The notes below the pieces were generated by a model that saw only the letters and a program-made list of their open reading frames with translations, did not search any database and was not told the origin of the DNA. The position numbers were made by a program, and so were the translations under genes. Of a stretch of DNA of 12,003 nucleotides, positions 1-8,700 are shown piece after piece (the first letter of the stretch is position 1; each line of letters opens with the position of its first letter). The DNA is from an uncultured Eubacteriales bacterium (GTDB lineage Bacteria; Bacillota_I; Bacilli_A; RF39; UBA660): positions 1 to 12,003 of the forward strand of contig OMQW01000003.1 of the NCBI GenBank assembly GCA_900313345.1, written 5' to 3'.

Positions 1-1
1 A

Positions 2-841
2 AATGATATAGTATTAAATTTTGATAAAATTATGAGTTTAAAAGATATTAATATAGAAGATTATATTAAAGATAAAATAGAAGCTAAAGATATGATGTAT
101 TATATAGCAATAGAGTCATTAAATAGTTTAAATTATTGTAATAGAGATGTATATGGTATATTCCCATACTTTTATTATAAAAACGTATCAGAAGGATCTT
201 ATGTCGCATATCCTCATGGTGTAGTAGTAGGTAATATAGCATATGATTATACATATAGTTTCTTTAACAAAAGAGTTAATTACTTTCTAGAAAACACTAA
301 TTTATTAGAAAAAGGTAAAGATAGATATAATGGTATTTATGATATAAATTTTGAACTAGTAAAAAAAGGAACTACTGAAAAAATTAGAGAAAGTTTTACT
401 AAAAAATTAAATGATAATCCATATATAGATGAAAGATTATTAAATCAATATAAAATAAAAGAACAATTCTTTAGTAATTATGATCATAAATTAGAACTTA
501 GAGGTACTAATAAATTAACTGGTTATTATGGTTATGTTTTAAATAATGATTATATTGTATTTGATAAAATATTACATGGCCATAAAGCTTTAACAAAACA
601 AGCTATTTATGGTTATGCATTATATAGATTACCTGCAGATAAATTAGAAATTACTAATAGAAGTAAAAGTGAAATAATTAAATATATAAAAAATAATAAA
701 GATTCAGGAGTAGCTAGACTAACTCATGATAAAGATAATAAATATTTAAAGAAACTAGAACAATTACAACATTATAGTAATATATCTACTAAGTCTATAG
801 AAGATATAATAGAAGAATATAAAGTAAAGAAGTTAATATAA
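2..841 (+). CDS. Hypothetical protein, 5'-partial at window edge
   Basis: I do not recognise this family. The reading frame is open right to the first base of the window. The first ATG, at position 32, has no purine-rich ribosome binding site, so it may be an internal Met with the real start outside. From that Met there are 269 residues, soluble and lysine-rich, with no signal peptide or membrane span. A central Gly/Tyr-rich stretch (about residues 160-205 from that Met, containing TGYYGY and GHKAL) looks most like a folded core. The C-terminal 60 residues are charged and probably helical. The gene ends in TAA directly against a terminator hairpin and converges on the pta operon. Codon use matches the neighbouring housekeeping genes. 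No function is assigned. Confidence 0.75.
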   Translation, partial: NDIVLNFDKIMSLKDINIEDYIKDKIEAKDMMYYIAIESLNSLNYCNRDVYGIFPYFYYKNVSEGSYVAYPHGVVVGNIAYDYTYSFFNKRVNYFLENTNLLEKGKDRYNGIYDINFELVKKGTTEKIRESFTKKLNDNPYIDERLLNQYKIKEQFFSNYDHKLELRGTNKLTGYYGYVLNNDYIVFDKILHGHKALTKQAIYGYALYRLPADKLEITNRSKSEIIKYIKNNKDSGVARLTHDKDNKYLKKLEQLQHYSNISTKSIEDIIEEYKVKKLI

Positions 842-874
842 AAAGCATTCAAGAACTACTTGAATGCTTTTTTT
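841..874 (+). terminator. Intrinsic terminator between convergent genes
   Basis: GCATTCAAG (845-853) pairs perfectly with CTTGAATGC (859-867) around a 5-base loop. The stem is extended by AAAA (841-844) against TTTT (868-871) and followed by a T-run to 874. It serves the plus-strand gene ending at 841. Read from the other strand it also has an A/T-flanked stem just past the pta stop codon, so it can plausibly terminate both units. Confidence 0.85.
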
Positions 875-1775
875 ATAAACTCATAAGTACAGTAAGATAA
901 ACAGTACCTATAATATCTTCTACACTAGAACCTCTTGAAATATCATTAACAGGTTTATTAAGCCCTTGAATAATAGGACCATAACATTTGTTATTACCAA
1001 GTCTTTCAGCAACTTTATAAGCTATGTTAGCACTATCTAAATTAGGAAATATAAATGTATTAACTAATCCATTAGTATTAGAATTCTTAATCTTCATATT
1101 AGAAACATTTTGATCTATAGCAGCATCAAATTGCATTTCATAGTCACATCTAATATTAGAATTCTTTTCTTTAAATAATGCAGCAGCTTCATGCATTTTA
1201 TTTTGCATATCACAAATACAAGAAGAATCAGTAGAATGTGATAAAAATCCAACTATACTCTCATTACCAGTAATTTTTTTATAACTTTTACAAGAATCTT
1301 CAGCAATAGAAACAAGATTATCTATAGAAGGATCAATGTTTAAACCTGTATCACTAAATAAAAGTAATCCTTTATCTTTATTATCTATTAAAGTAAAAGA
1401 AGAAGCAAAACCTTTACTACCAATTATTCTTAAAGCATGACCTATAACTTCTTTAGAAGTAAGAGTAGCACCACAAACAACACCATCAGCTATTCCTTTT
1501 CTTAAAAGCATTAAACTAAAAACATATTTATTATTAGTAATTAAATCTCTAGCATCTTCAATTGTTAATCCTTTATCTTTTCTAAGATCATAAAGCTCAT
1601 TAATTAAAATATCATTATCTTTATAAGTTTTATTATCTATATAATTAACATTCTCTTTAGAACTAATCCCTTCACCAATTAATAATATATTACAAAAATT
1701 AATATTATTAGAAGCTTCAATTATTCTAGCATCATCTTCAGGAAGAATTATTGTCTTATTATAAAAACTATTCAT
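873..1775 (-). CDS. pta: Phosphate acetyltransferase (phosphotransacetylase)
   Basis: Catalyses acetyl-CoA + Pi <-> acetyl phosphate + CoA in the cytosol. With the start at 1775 the protein has 300 residues, slightly shorter than the usual 320-335 of the short Pta class. Family signatures in order: LPEDDARIIEA (11-21), ADGVVCGAT (96-104), SDTGLNIDP (141-149), FPNLDSANIAYKVAERLG (243-260), GPIIQGLNKPVNDISRG (266-282). S280, R281 and D287 sit at the spacing of the catalytic Ser-Arg-Asp of Methanosarcina Pta. A Met five codons upstream (1790) is in frame, but a GGAG at 1784-1787 lies 8 bases before the ATG at 1773-1775, which fixes the start there. The gene overlaps the deaminase stop by 8 bases, so the two are translationally coupled. 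No acetate kinase gene is in the window. Confidence 0.95.
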   Translation of the reverse strand: MNSFYNKTIILPEDDARIIEASNNINFCNILLIGEGISSKENVNYIDNKTYKDNDILINELYDLRKDKGLTIEDARDLITNNKYVFSLMLLRKGIADGVVCGATLTSKEVIGHALRIIGSKGFASSFTLIDNKDKGLLLFSDTGLNIDPSIDNLVSIAEDSCKSYKKITGNESIVGFLSHSTDSSCICDMQNKMHEAAALFKEKNSNIRCDYEMQFDAAIDQNVSNMKIKNSNTNGLVNTFIFPNLDSANIAYKVAERLGNNKCYGPIIQGLNKPVNDISRGSSVEDIIGTVYLTVLMSL

Positions 1776-2316
1776 TAGAAATCTCCACATTATTTAAAGG
1801 ATTAAAATCAAAACTAATTTTACTACTAGATTTTAATTGTTTATAGTTAATACCACACTCTTTAAACATAATCTTAGAAGCTGTATTAGCAGTAGTTCCA
1901 TCATACTTATCAGATAAATAAATAATATTTTTAATACCAGCTTGAATTATTATTTTAGAACATTCATTACAAGGGAATAATGTAACATATAAAGTAGCAT
2001 CATTTAAATCTTTTCTAGAACCTTTATAATTAATAATTGCATTTAATTCACTATGACATACAAAAGCGTATTTAGTATCAAGAGTATCTCCATTTCTATC
2101 CCAAGGAAATTTATCATCACTAAAGCCATTAGGAGTACCATTATATCCAATAGAAAGAATTCTATTATCTTTATCTACTATACAAGCTCCAACTCTAGTG
2201 TTAGGATCTTTACTTCGACTACTAGCAAGTAAGGCAACTCCCATAAAAAACTCATCCCAATTTATATATTTTTTATTCTTATTACCAAGAACATCTTTAT
2301 TTAATTCTAATTCCAT
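1768..2316 (-). CDS. dCMP deaminase (ComEB-like)
   Basis: Zinc-dependent deaminase family protein expected to convert dCMP to dUMP, feeding dTMP synthesis. With the start at 2316 it has 182 residues, close to the usual bacterial length (about 150-190). Zinc ligands and the proton shuttle are visible: C-H-S-E with H88 and E90, and P-C-N-E-C with C116 and C119. SKDPNTRVGACIVD (35-48) and GYNGTPNGF (57-65) are typical of dCMP/ComE deaminases and separate it from tRNA adenosine or cytidine deaminases. The usual HAE is HSE here, a known variant. An in-frame ATG at 2343 precedes the ribosome binding site and is rejected. The start overlaps the upstream gene by 20 bases and the end overlaps pta by 8, so the three genes form one transcript. 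Confidence 0.92.
   Translation of the reverse strand: MELELNKDVLGNKNKKYINWDEFFMGVALLASSRSKDPNTRVGACIVDKDNRILSIGYNGTPNGFSDDKFPWDRNGDTLDTKYAFVCHSELNAIINYKGSRKDLNDATLYVTLFPCNECSKIIIQAGIKNIIYLSDKYDGTTANTASKIMFKECGINYKQLKSSSKISFDFNPLNNVEISNE
1784..1787 (-). promoter_or_regulatory. Ribosome binding site deciding the pta start
   Basis: GGAG on the minus strand lies inside the last codons of the deaminase gene, 8 bases before the ATG at 1775. It lies downstream of the alternative ATG at 1790, so it supports the shorter Pta. Confidence 0.75.
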
Positions 2317-2854
2317 TACAATTCTCCTTATCTTTATATTCATCTTGATTCCAAGATTCTATAACTATATCATTTTCACCAAAGTGATCAATGGTATTTA
2401 CTCTAGCAATAGTAAATTGATTCATATCATCAAAACCATTAAGCGTATTTATAAATTTATTAACATTTTCTTTTTGAAAATCATTCATTTCTTTAGGAAT
2501 AAATAAAACACCACTATTAAATAATCCACTAGAAGTATTTAGAAATATTGAATTACCTAGACCTGCTATAGTAATAGATATTGCATATTCATCTTTATCT
2601 ATTAATAACTCAGATAAATCAACATCCCCAAGTTTTTCTAAATTACTTTTATAAATACTAGAATTACTATTATAAAGTCGCATAATGGTAAATCTAAGTA
2701 TTTGTTCATGATGCAAGTTTTTATCTTCCCCAGTAGGTAGATAAAAACATTTATCAGGACTAATAATAAATCCATATCTATTAGGACTATCTTCCTTTAA
2801 AGAAATATTAGATATATCATCAATTGTTTTAAATATTTTTAAATCTTCACTCAT
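2297..2854 (-). CDS. Hypothetical protein, first gene of the dCMP deaminase-pta operon
   Basis: An unrecognised 185-residue soluble protein with no signal peptide or membrane span. It begins at an ATG preceded by GGAG (2862-2865 on the minus strand, 7-8 bases upstream). Visible features are a mixed alpha/beta pattern, an early stretch FYLPTGEDKNLHHEQ (37-51) with paired His, a hydrophobic strand AISITIAGLGNSIFL (91-105), and an acidic C-terminal region. The spacing of hydrophobic strands suggests one compact domain. It overlaps the deaminase start by 20 bases, so its production is probably coupled to it, but the partner genes (nucleotide and acetyl phosphate metabolism) do not point to one function. 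The opposite-strand open frame here is a composition artefact. Confidence 0.8.
   Translation of the reverse strand: MSEDLKIFKTIDDISNISLKEDSPNRYGFIISPDKCFYLPTGEDKNLHHEQILRFTIMRLYNSNSSIYKSNLEKLGDVDLSELLIDKDEYAISITIAGLGNSIFLNTSSGLFNSGVLFIPKEMNDFQKENVNKFINTLNGFDDMNQFTIARVNTIDHFGENDIVIESWNQDEYKDKENCNGIRIK
2324..2329 (-). promoter_or_regulatory. Ribosome binding site deciding the deaminase start
   Basis: AAGGAG on the minus strand ends 7 bases before the ATG at 2316 and lies after the alternative ATG at 2343. The site itself is within the coding end of the upstream gene. Confidence 0.8.
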
Positions 2855-2953
2855 ACTTTACACTCCATCTTAATTTTATCATAAATTAAAAAAATGATAC
2901 TAGTTATTTTACAAATTTTATTATATAATTAATAAGAATAGGAGAGGGTTTTA
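2855..2953. promoter_or_regulatory. Divergent promoter region of the pta operon and xfp
   Basis: On the plus strand a perfect TATAAT lies at 2924-2929, 25 bases before the xfp ATG, with only a weak -35-like TAGTTA 17 bases upstream (2901-2906). The xfp ribosome binding site is AGGAG/GGAGAGGG at 2940-2948. On the minus strand TATGAT (2878-2883) is a plausible -10 for the operon, with a poor -35. The two putative promoters sit within about 45 bases of each other, so one regulator could affect both. I see no clear operator palindrome. Confidence 0.5.
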
Positions 2954-5293
2954 ATGAAATTAACTAAGAGTGATTTAAAAGCATTAGATGGTTATTTTAG
3001 AGCAGTTAATTATTTATCTGTAGGACAATTATATTTACTAGATAATCCATTATTACAAAGAAAACTATCAATTAATGATATTAAAAATAAATTAGTAGGT
3101 CACTGGGGAACAGTACCAGGACAAAACTTTATTTATACTCATTTAAATAGAATAATTAAATTATATGATTTAGATATGATTTATATATCAGGTCCTGGTC
3201 ATGGTGGTGAAGCTATGATAGCAAATAACTACCTAGATGGAACTTATTCTAGATATTATAAAGAATATAAAGAAAATATTGAAGGCATGAAACATTTATT
3301 TAAAGAGTTCTCATTCCCACATGGAGTTCAATCTCATGTAGCACCAAATATTCCAGGCTCTATTAATGAAGGTGGAGAATTAGGCTATAGTCTAGCTCAT
3401 GCAGCAGGTGCTGTACTTGATAATCCAAATTTAATAGCAGCAACAGTAATAGGTGATGGTGAAGCAGAAACAGGACCACTTGCAACAAGCTGGAACTTTA
3501 ATAAATTTTTAAATAGAAAAAAGGATGGTATAGTTTTACCAATTATTCATAGAAATGGTTATAAAATATCAAACCCTACAGTACTTGCAAGAATGACTGA
3601 AGAAGAAATAGGTTATTATTTCACAGGACTTGGATATAATGTATATTTTGTATCAGGAAATGAAGAAATGAAAATGCATGAAGCTATGGCAAAGGCCCTA
3701 GATAGATGTGTAAAAGATTTTAAAAAGATAAAAGAAGGAAAACTAGATAAATATCCAGTATTAGTAGTAACTACACCTAAAGGATGGACAGGGCCTAAAG
3801 AAGTAAATGGTAAAAAAGTAGAAGGAAGTTTTAGATCACATCAAATTCCATTTGATATAGATAAGAAAGATCCTAAAAATATAGATATACTAGAAAAATG
3901 GTTAAAAAGCTATCATCCAGAAGAATTATTTGATGAAAATGGTAAACTAAGAAAAGAATATACTAAGTTTATACCATCTCCATCTAAATGTATGGGTGCA
4001 AGTAAATATGCTAATGGTGGCTTATTAACTAAAGAATTAAATGTTCCTAACTGGAAAGATTATACTATTAATGTAGGAAGACCCGGCTTAAAAAAAGATT
4101 CAGATACAACAAACTTAGGCGTTTATATTAGAGATTTATTTGTACTAAACAAAGATAATAAAAACTTTAGATTCTTTGGACCAGATGAAGCAGTTTCTAA
4201 TAAATTATCAAGTGTATTTGAAGTAACTGGAAGAATGTGGAACTTTAGAACAAAAAAAGATGATGAATTCTTAAGTGAAGATGGTAGAGTAATGGATTCA
4301 TATCTTTCTGAACATCTAACAGAAGGAATGCTTGAAGGTTATTTATTAACAGGTAGATATGGATTCTTAGAAAGCTATGAAGCTTTTATTAGAATCGTTG
4401 ATTCTATGGCATCTCAACATGCTAAATGGTTAAAAATGGCTAAAGAAGTAGAGTGGAGAAAAGATATACCATCTCTAAATTATTTATTAGTATCTCATGT
4501 ATTCCAACAAGATCATAATGGTTTTACTCATCAAGATCCAGGATTCTTAAATCATTTAGTAACTAAAAAAGCAGATGTAATAAGAATGTATTTACCACCA
4601 GACACTAATACATTAATATCAACATTTGATCATTGTATACAAACTAAAAATTACGTAAATGTAATAATAGCAAGTAAACATTTAAGACCAGAATGGCTAA
4701 CAAAAGAACAAGCTGAATATTTCTGTAAAAAAGGTTTAGGAGTTTGGAACTTTGTTTCAAATGACAATAATCCTGATATTGTAATAGCATGTTGTGGTGA
4801 AACACCAACTATGGAAGCAGTAGCAGCAGTAGATATTCTAAAAAAATCTATTAAAGGAATAAAAATAAGATTTGTAAATGTAATTGATTTAATGAGATTA
4901 CAAAGTAGTAAAAAGCATCCTCATGGATTAACAGATGAAGAATATGATAACATCTTTACTAAAGACAAACCAATTTTATTTAACTTTCATGGATATCCAT
5001 CATTAATACATGAAATTACATATGATAGACATAATACAAATATGCATGTACATGGTTATATGGAAGAAGGAATGATTACAACAGCATTTGATATGCGTGT
5101 TCAAAATAAAATAGATAGATTCCATTTAGTAATGAAATCATTAGAATTATTAGGATATAAAGAAAAAGCTAAAGATTTATATAAATGGTGTGAAGAAATG
5201 CTAGTATATCATAATGATTATATTAGAAAATTTGGTATAGATATGCCATATATAACTGAATATGTTTATGAATGCTCAAAAGAAAGCAAGTAG
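2954..5293 (+). CDS. xfp: Xylulose-5-phosphate/fructose-6-phosphate phosphoketolase
   Basis: A thiamine diphosphate enzyme that splits xylulose-5-P (and often fructose-6-P) with phosphate into acetyl phosphate plus glyceraldehyde-3-P (or erythrose-4-P). Length is 779, close to the usual 780-830. Seen in order: GHWGTVPG with H50, SGPGHGG (79-85) with H83, SFPHGVQSH (120-128), the ThDP/Mg motif GDGEAETGPL (167-176), SFRSHQIPF with H296 region, FFGPDEAVSNKL (407-418), the LTEGMLEGY segment with E457 at the position of the cofactor-activating Glu, and HNGFTHQDPGF (521-531). No key residue appears missing. The stop codon lies inside the stem of its own terminator. It is divergent from pta, whose product consumes or forms acetyl phosphate, which supports a joint role. 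Substrate preference (X5P only versus dual) cannot be read here. Confidence 0.97.
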   Translation: MKLTKSDLKALDGYFRAVNYLSVGQLYLLDNPLLQRKLSINDIKNKLVGHWGTVPGQNFIYTHLNRIIKLYDLDMIYISGPGHGGEAMIANNYLDGTYSRYYKEYKENIEGMKHLFKEFSFPHGVQSHVAPNIPGSINEGGELGYSLAHAAGAVLDNPNLIAATVIGDGEAETGPLATSWNFNKFLNRKKDGIVLPIIHRNGYKISNPTVLARMTEEEIGYYFTGLGYNVYFVSGNEEMKMHEAMAKALDRCVKDFKKIKEGKLDKYPVLVVTTPKGWTGPKEVNGKKVEGSFRSHQIPFDIDKKDPKNIDILEKWLKSYHPEELFDENGKLRKEYTKFIPSPSKCMGASKYANGGLLTKELNVPNWKDYTINVGRPGLKKDSDTTNLGVYIRDLFVLNKDNKNFRFFGPDEAVSNKLSSVFEVTGRMWNFRTKKDDEFLSEDGRVMDSYLSEHLTEGMLEGYLLTGRYGFLESYEAFIRIVDSMASQHAKWLKMAKEVEWRKDIPSLNYLLVSHVFQQDHNGFTHQDPGFLNHLVTKKADVIRMYLPPDTNTLISTFDHCIQTKNYVNVIIASKHLRPEWLTKEQAEYFCKKGLGVWNFVSNDNNPDIVIACCGETPTMEAVAAVDILKKSIKGIKIRFVNVIDLMRLQSSKKHPHGLTDEEYDNIFTKDKPILFNFHGYPSLIHEITYDRHNTNMHVHGYMEEGMITTAFDMRVQNKIDRFHLVMKSLELLGYKEKAKDLYKWCEEMLVYHNDYIRKFGIDMPYITEYVYECSKESK

Positions 5294-5309
5294 ATTTACT
5301 TGCTTTTTT
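5283..5309 (+). terminator. xfp terminator overlapping the stop codon
   Basis: AAAGCAAGTA (5283-5292) pairs perfectly with TACTTGCTTT (5297-5306) around the loop GATT, followed by T to 5309. The TAG stop (5291-5293) is partly inside the stem, so a ribosome reaching the stop would cover the 5' arm. Confidence 0.88.
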
Positions 5310-5313
5310 ATAT

Positions 5314-5319
5314 TATAAT
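5314..5319 (+). promoter_or_regulatory. Candidate -10 box for the small split gene
   Basis: A perfect TATAAT right after the xfp terminator and 21 bases before the ATG at 5341. No good -35 is visible, and TATAAT arises often by chance in DNA this A+T-rich. Confidence 0.35.
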
Positions 5320-5340
5320 AGTAATGAAAAGAAAAATGTT

Positions 5341-5696
5341 ATGTATTTAGATAATAATGAATTAATAAAAAAATCTAAATTAATACTTGGAGACTTAATA
5401 GATTTTGATATACAACAAGTAGATGTTCCAATAACAGATATAGATATAGAAAAAACAAAAAACTAGAAGAATGCACTACAAACATTAATGGAGATGGAAC
5501 ACTTATTAATATGGTAATAAAAACTGATAATGAACTAGATACTATGCTTACAAATTCACATGAAGTAGGAAGTGAAAACTCTAATATATTATTAGAAAAA
5601 TATAAAGAAAATAAAGAACAAACTATAAAAGATATAGTAACTAATGTAAAAATTCAAGAAGTAATTAATAAATATAATAAAGTCAAAACAAAATAG
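5341..5696 (+). CDS. Small hypothetical protein split by a -1 frameshift
   Basis: Two short frames join into one plausible 118-residue protein. Frame one runs from the ATG at 5341 to TAG at 5464-5466 (41 residues, acidic, ending DIDIEKTKN). Frame two is open from 5463 to TAG at 5694-5696, and before its first Met (5511) it already reads as normal protein (LEECTTNINGDGTLIN). The crossover lies at ACA-AAA-AAC-TAG: slipping back one base on A-AAA-AAC (5457-5463) gives KTKK then LEEC without a gap. This could be programmed -1 frameshifting, a one-base loss in the A-run, or a sequencing error. The ribosome binding site is weak (GAAAAG-like). The protein is soluble, Asn/Lys/Glu-rich and probably helical at the end. 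No family recognised. It stands between terminators, so it is its own unit. Confidence 0.5.
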
Positions 5697-5725
5697 CACT
5701 TAATTCTCTAGTTAAGTGTTCTTTT
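5695..5725 (+). terminator. Terminator of the small split gene
   Basis: CACTTAA (5697-5703) pairs with TTAAGTG (5712-5718) around an 8-base loop, extended by a G-T and an A-T pair, then a T-rich tail TTCTTTT. The TAG stop is again at the base of the stem. Confidence 0.7.
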
Positions 5726-5740
5726 ATTATGAATTAACAT

Positions 5741-5764
5741 AAAAAAAGACTTTATTAAAGTCTT
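5741..5764 (-). terminator. Terminator of the 1244-residue gene
   Basis: On the minus strand GACTTT and AAAGTC (5748-5753 with 5757-5762) form a short stem with a 3-base loop, extended by A-T pairs and followed by a seven-base T-run (plus-strand A-run 5741-5747). The 5' arm touches the TAA stop (5763-5765). Confidence 0.75.
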
Positions 5765-8700
5765 ATTTCTTAATGTTAAATATAACTTTATGAACTTTCA
5801 AATCATTTCTTAATTTAACAAAATTAGTGTTAATTAAATCACCATCAAGGATAATATTATTACTATCATTAAATATAACTTTAACATTATAAATACTATT
5901 ATTATACTTATAAGTATAACTATAATCCTCTTTATAAATAGGCTTATCAATAAACATTTTATCTCTACTAATATTAATACCAAGTAATTTTAAAGAAGCA
6001 TAATAAAGTATTAAACTATTATCAGTCTTATATAAACCTTTATTAATAACATTATAACTATTATATAAATCTATAAATTTACTATTATCATTTTCTTTAA
6101 CTAAATCATGAATATCATTATTATTATTATTATCTTTATAATTATCTAGTAATTTCTTAAACTTATTAGTATTAATATTTTTATCATAAATCTTACTTAA
6201 ACTAATAAAGTCTAATATAGCATTATAATATTTAAAATCATAATTCTTTTCCATAAATAAAATACTACTAAGTTTTTCATATAATTCATTATTTATTAAA
6301 CTTAAATCATCATAATAATAAATATACTTATAAAGTAAACTAATATAAGAAACATCTATATTATATTTTTTTATTTCAGAAAGTGCTAAATCTTTAAATA
6401 TATTAGTAACTAAAGATAACTGATATTTATCTATATTATCATTAATATAAATATTATAAGGAAGTATAAAATTAACAAAGTTATTTATTGAATTATTATT
6501 AGTATTAATATCTATCTTATGCAAATTAAAATAAGTAGTATTATTAAATATCTTTAAAGAAGTTAAAACAGTTGATATATTAGAATATTTTTCTTTTAAG
6601 AACCAAATATCATCACCTGTAGAAATACCAAGTACAAAAGAAGTTATAAATTCCTTATTTTCTTTTAGATCACAAGATATATTAATTATATTATTATCTT
6701 TATCAAAAGATTTAATTAAAGAACTAGAAGTAATAAAGAAATCTAAATCATTCTTAAAAGTAACTAAATTATTAGATTTATCAAAATTAGAATATAAGAA
6801 TCTATTATCTTTCATATAAGGCTTAATATGAAAACTAACATCACACTTTTGACTAATCTTAGATATTATTTTTACTTTAAATATTTTAACGTTATTTAAC
6901 TCTGATAAAGCTTCTTCAATTTCAATATCTAAATTAGGACTATTAAATAATCTCTTAGTAGATCCTAAATTAATATTAAATGAATTATAAATAAGTCTCT
7001 TATTATTAATAAGAATTTCCTCAGAATATAAATCCTTAGAAGTAATTAATTTATCATTATATAATGTATAACTGCTATTAGTAGAAGTAATGCTTTTCAT
7101 ATTATTACTAATAAGCAAATTATCATAATAATTATTATCAGTAAAATATAAGCTATTATCACTAAATATCAAGTTATCTTTTTGATAAGTAATATTTTTA
7201 TTAAAAGGAAGACTCTTAATACTATCTATTTTATAATTATTATAATTTAAACTGTTGATAAAATCATTTAAAGAACTAGAACTAATATTGTAAATGGACA
7301 TCAAATATAAAAGTATTAACTCTTTATTATTAATAGTATTCCTGTCTATTATAGTAATAACATCTTTACTAATATTATTTAAATATAAATATTTATTAAT
7401 AAGCTTTAATTCGTTAACATCTTTATAAATAAATACTAAGTTAACTTTATAATTATTATTAATACTATAATTATAAAATTTAAAAGCTTCATCTATTAAA
7501 CATTCTTCATAATTATCAAATAATAAATAAGGATTATCTAAGCTAATATTAAATTTATTTAAATATTTTTTATCTAAAGAATTATAAAGAAGTAGAGAAT
7601 TCTTATCATAATCATTAATAGGATTAATAATTAACTCAAGTAATTTATTAAAAGAGTAATTATTATTAGAATTATTCTTGCTTTTAATAAATAAAGTATC
7701 TATTGAAGAATAACTTTCTTTATTTAAACTAATAATGTTATAAAACTTATAAATGTTATTATGTTTAACATGAATATTAGTATTATAACTAATATATTTA
7801 TTAAAAACAGAATCATAATTAATGTTATTAATATTAGAATTAATTAAACTAATAAATAGCTTATCATTAACATTAATATAATTATCTTCTTCTTTATAAT
7901 TAATATAATTACTATGTATTTTATTATTAAAAGAAATATCTAAATCTTTATTAAGTTTATTAGAAACTATAATACTTGATATTAAAGAATCATTAATAAT
8001 AGTAGTCTTAATCTCAATATCAATATTTTTATCATAATATTTACTATATAAAATATTATCACTATAAAAAACTTTAAAATTATCTTTAACTAAATTATTA
8101 TATTTAAAAGAATATTTTAAATCATTAAATAATATTTCATTATCATTTATTAAAGTATTATATCTATAAGATAAGAAAGATAATTTGTTATTAGTAATAA
8201 TAGAATTTTTAAAGTAATCGTTGTTATTATCTTTAATTAAATAATTATTTTTCTTAATTTTATAATATTTATGTTTAATATTATTAGGATTAACTTTCTT
8301 AAAGTAAGAATAACATAAAGCATAATTAAATATATAAGAGTATTTATTATTATATTTAAACTTGATATTATAAATACCTCTAATTTTATTATTATTAATA
8401 TAAGCTAAATTATTAGGATGCTCTAATATATTAAGTAGATTATAAATATAATCTTTATCTATAAAATTTTCATTAAGTTCTATAACATACTTTATATTAT
8501 TAGATTTAATAATAGATATATTATATTTAGTAATATAATTCCTAAAGTCAGAAGATTTATTAATATAATAATTATTAATTTTTTTAGTAGTCTTAATAAA
8601 ATAATAAATATTAGAATTATAATTATCATTAATCTTATTAAATATATTATCAATATCTCTAAAAGTATTAACTTTATTATTAATAACAATTAATATATTA

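Noticed and set aside
2198..2506. Open frame of 102 codons on the plus strand
   Set aside because: It lies opposite the deaminase and the upstream gene, is an Ile/Phe/Leu-rich shadow of A+T-rich coding DNA and has no ribosome binding site.
2891..2910. Palindrome-like stretch around CTAG between xfp and the operon
   Set aside because: Pairing breaks within two bases of the centre; it is not a credible operator.
5272..5340. Upstream ATG at 5272 as the start of the small gene
   Set aside because: It would start inside xfp and translate across the xfp terminator stem and T-run. The ATG at 5341 lies after the terminator.
8492..8689. 65-codon Leu/Ile-rich frame on the minus strand
   Set aside because: An alternate frame inside the 1244-residue gene. 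Its membrane-like look comes from reading TTA/ATT-rich codons out of phase.
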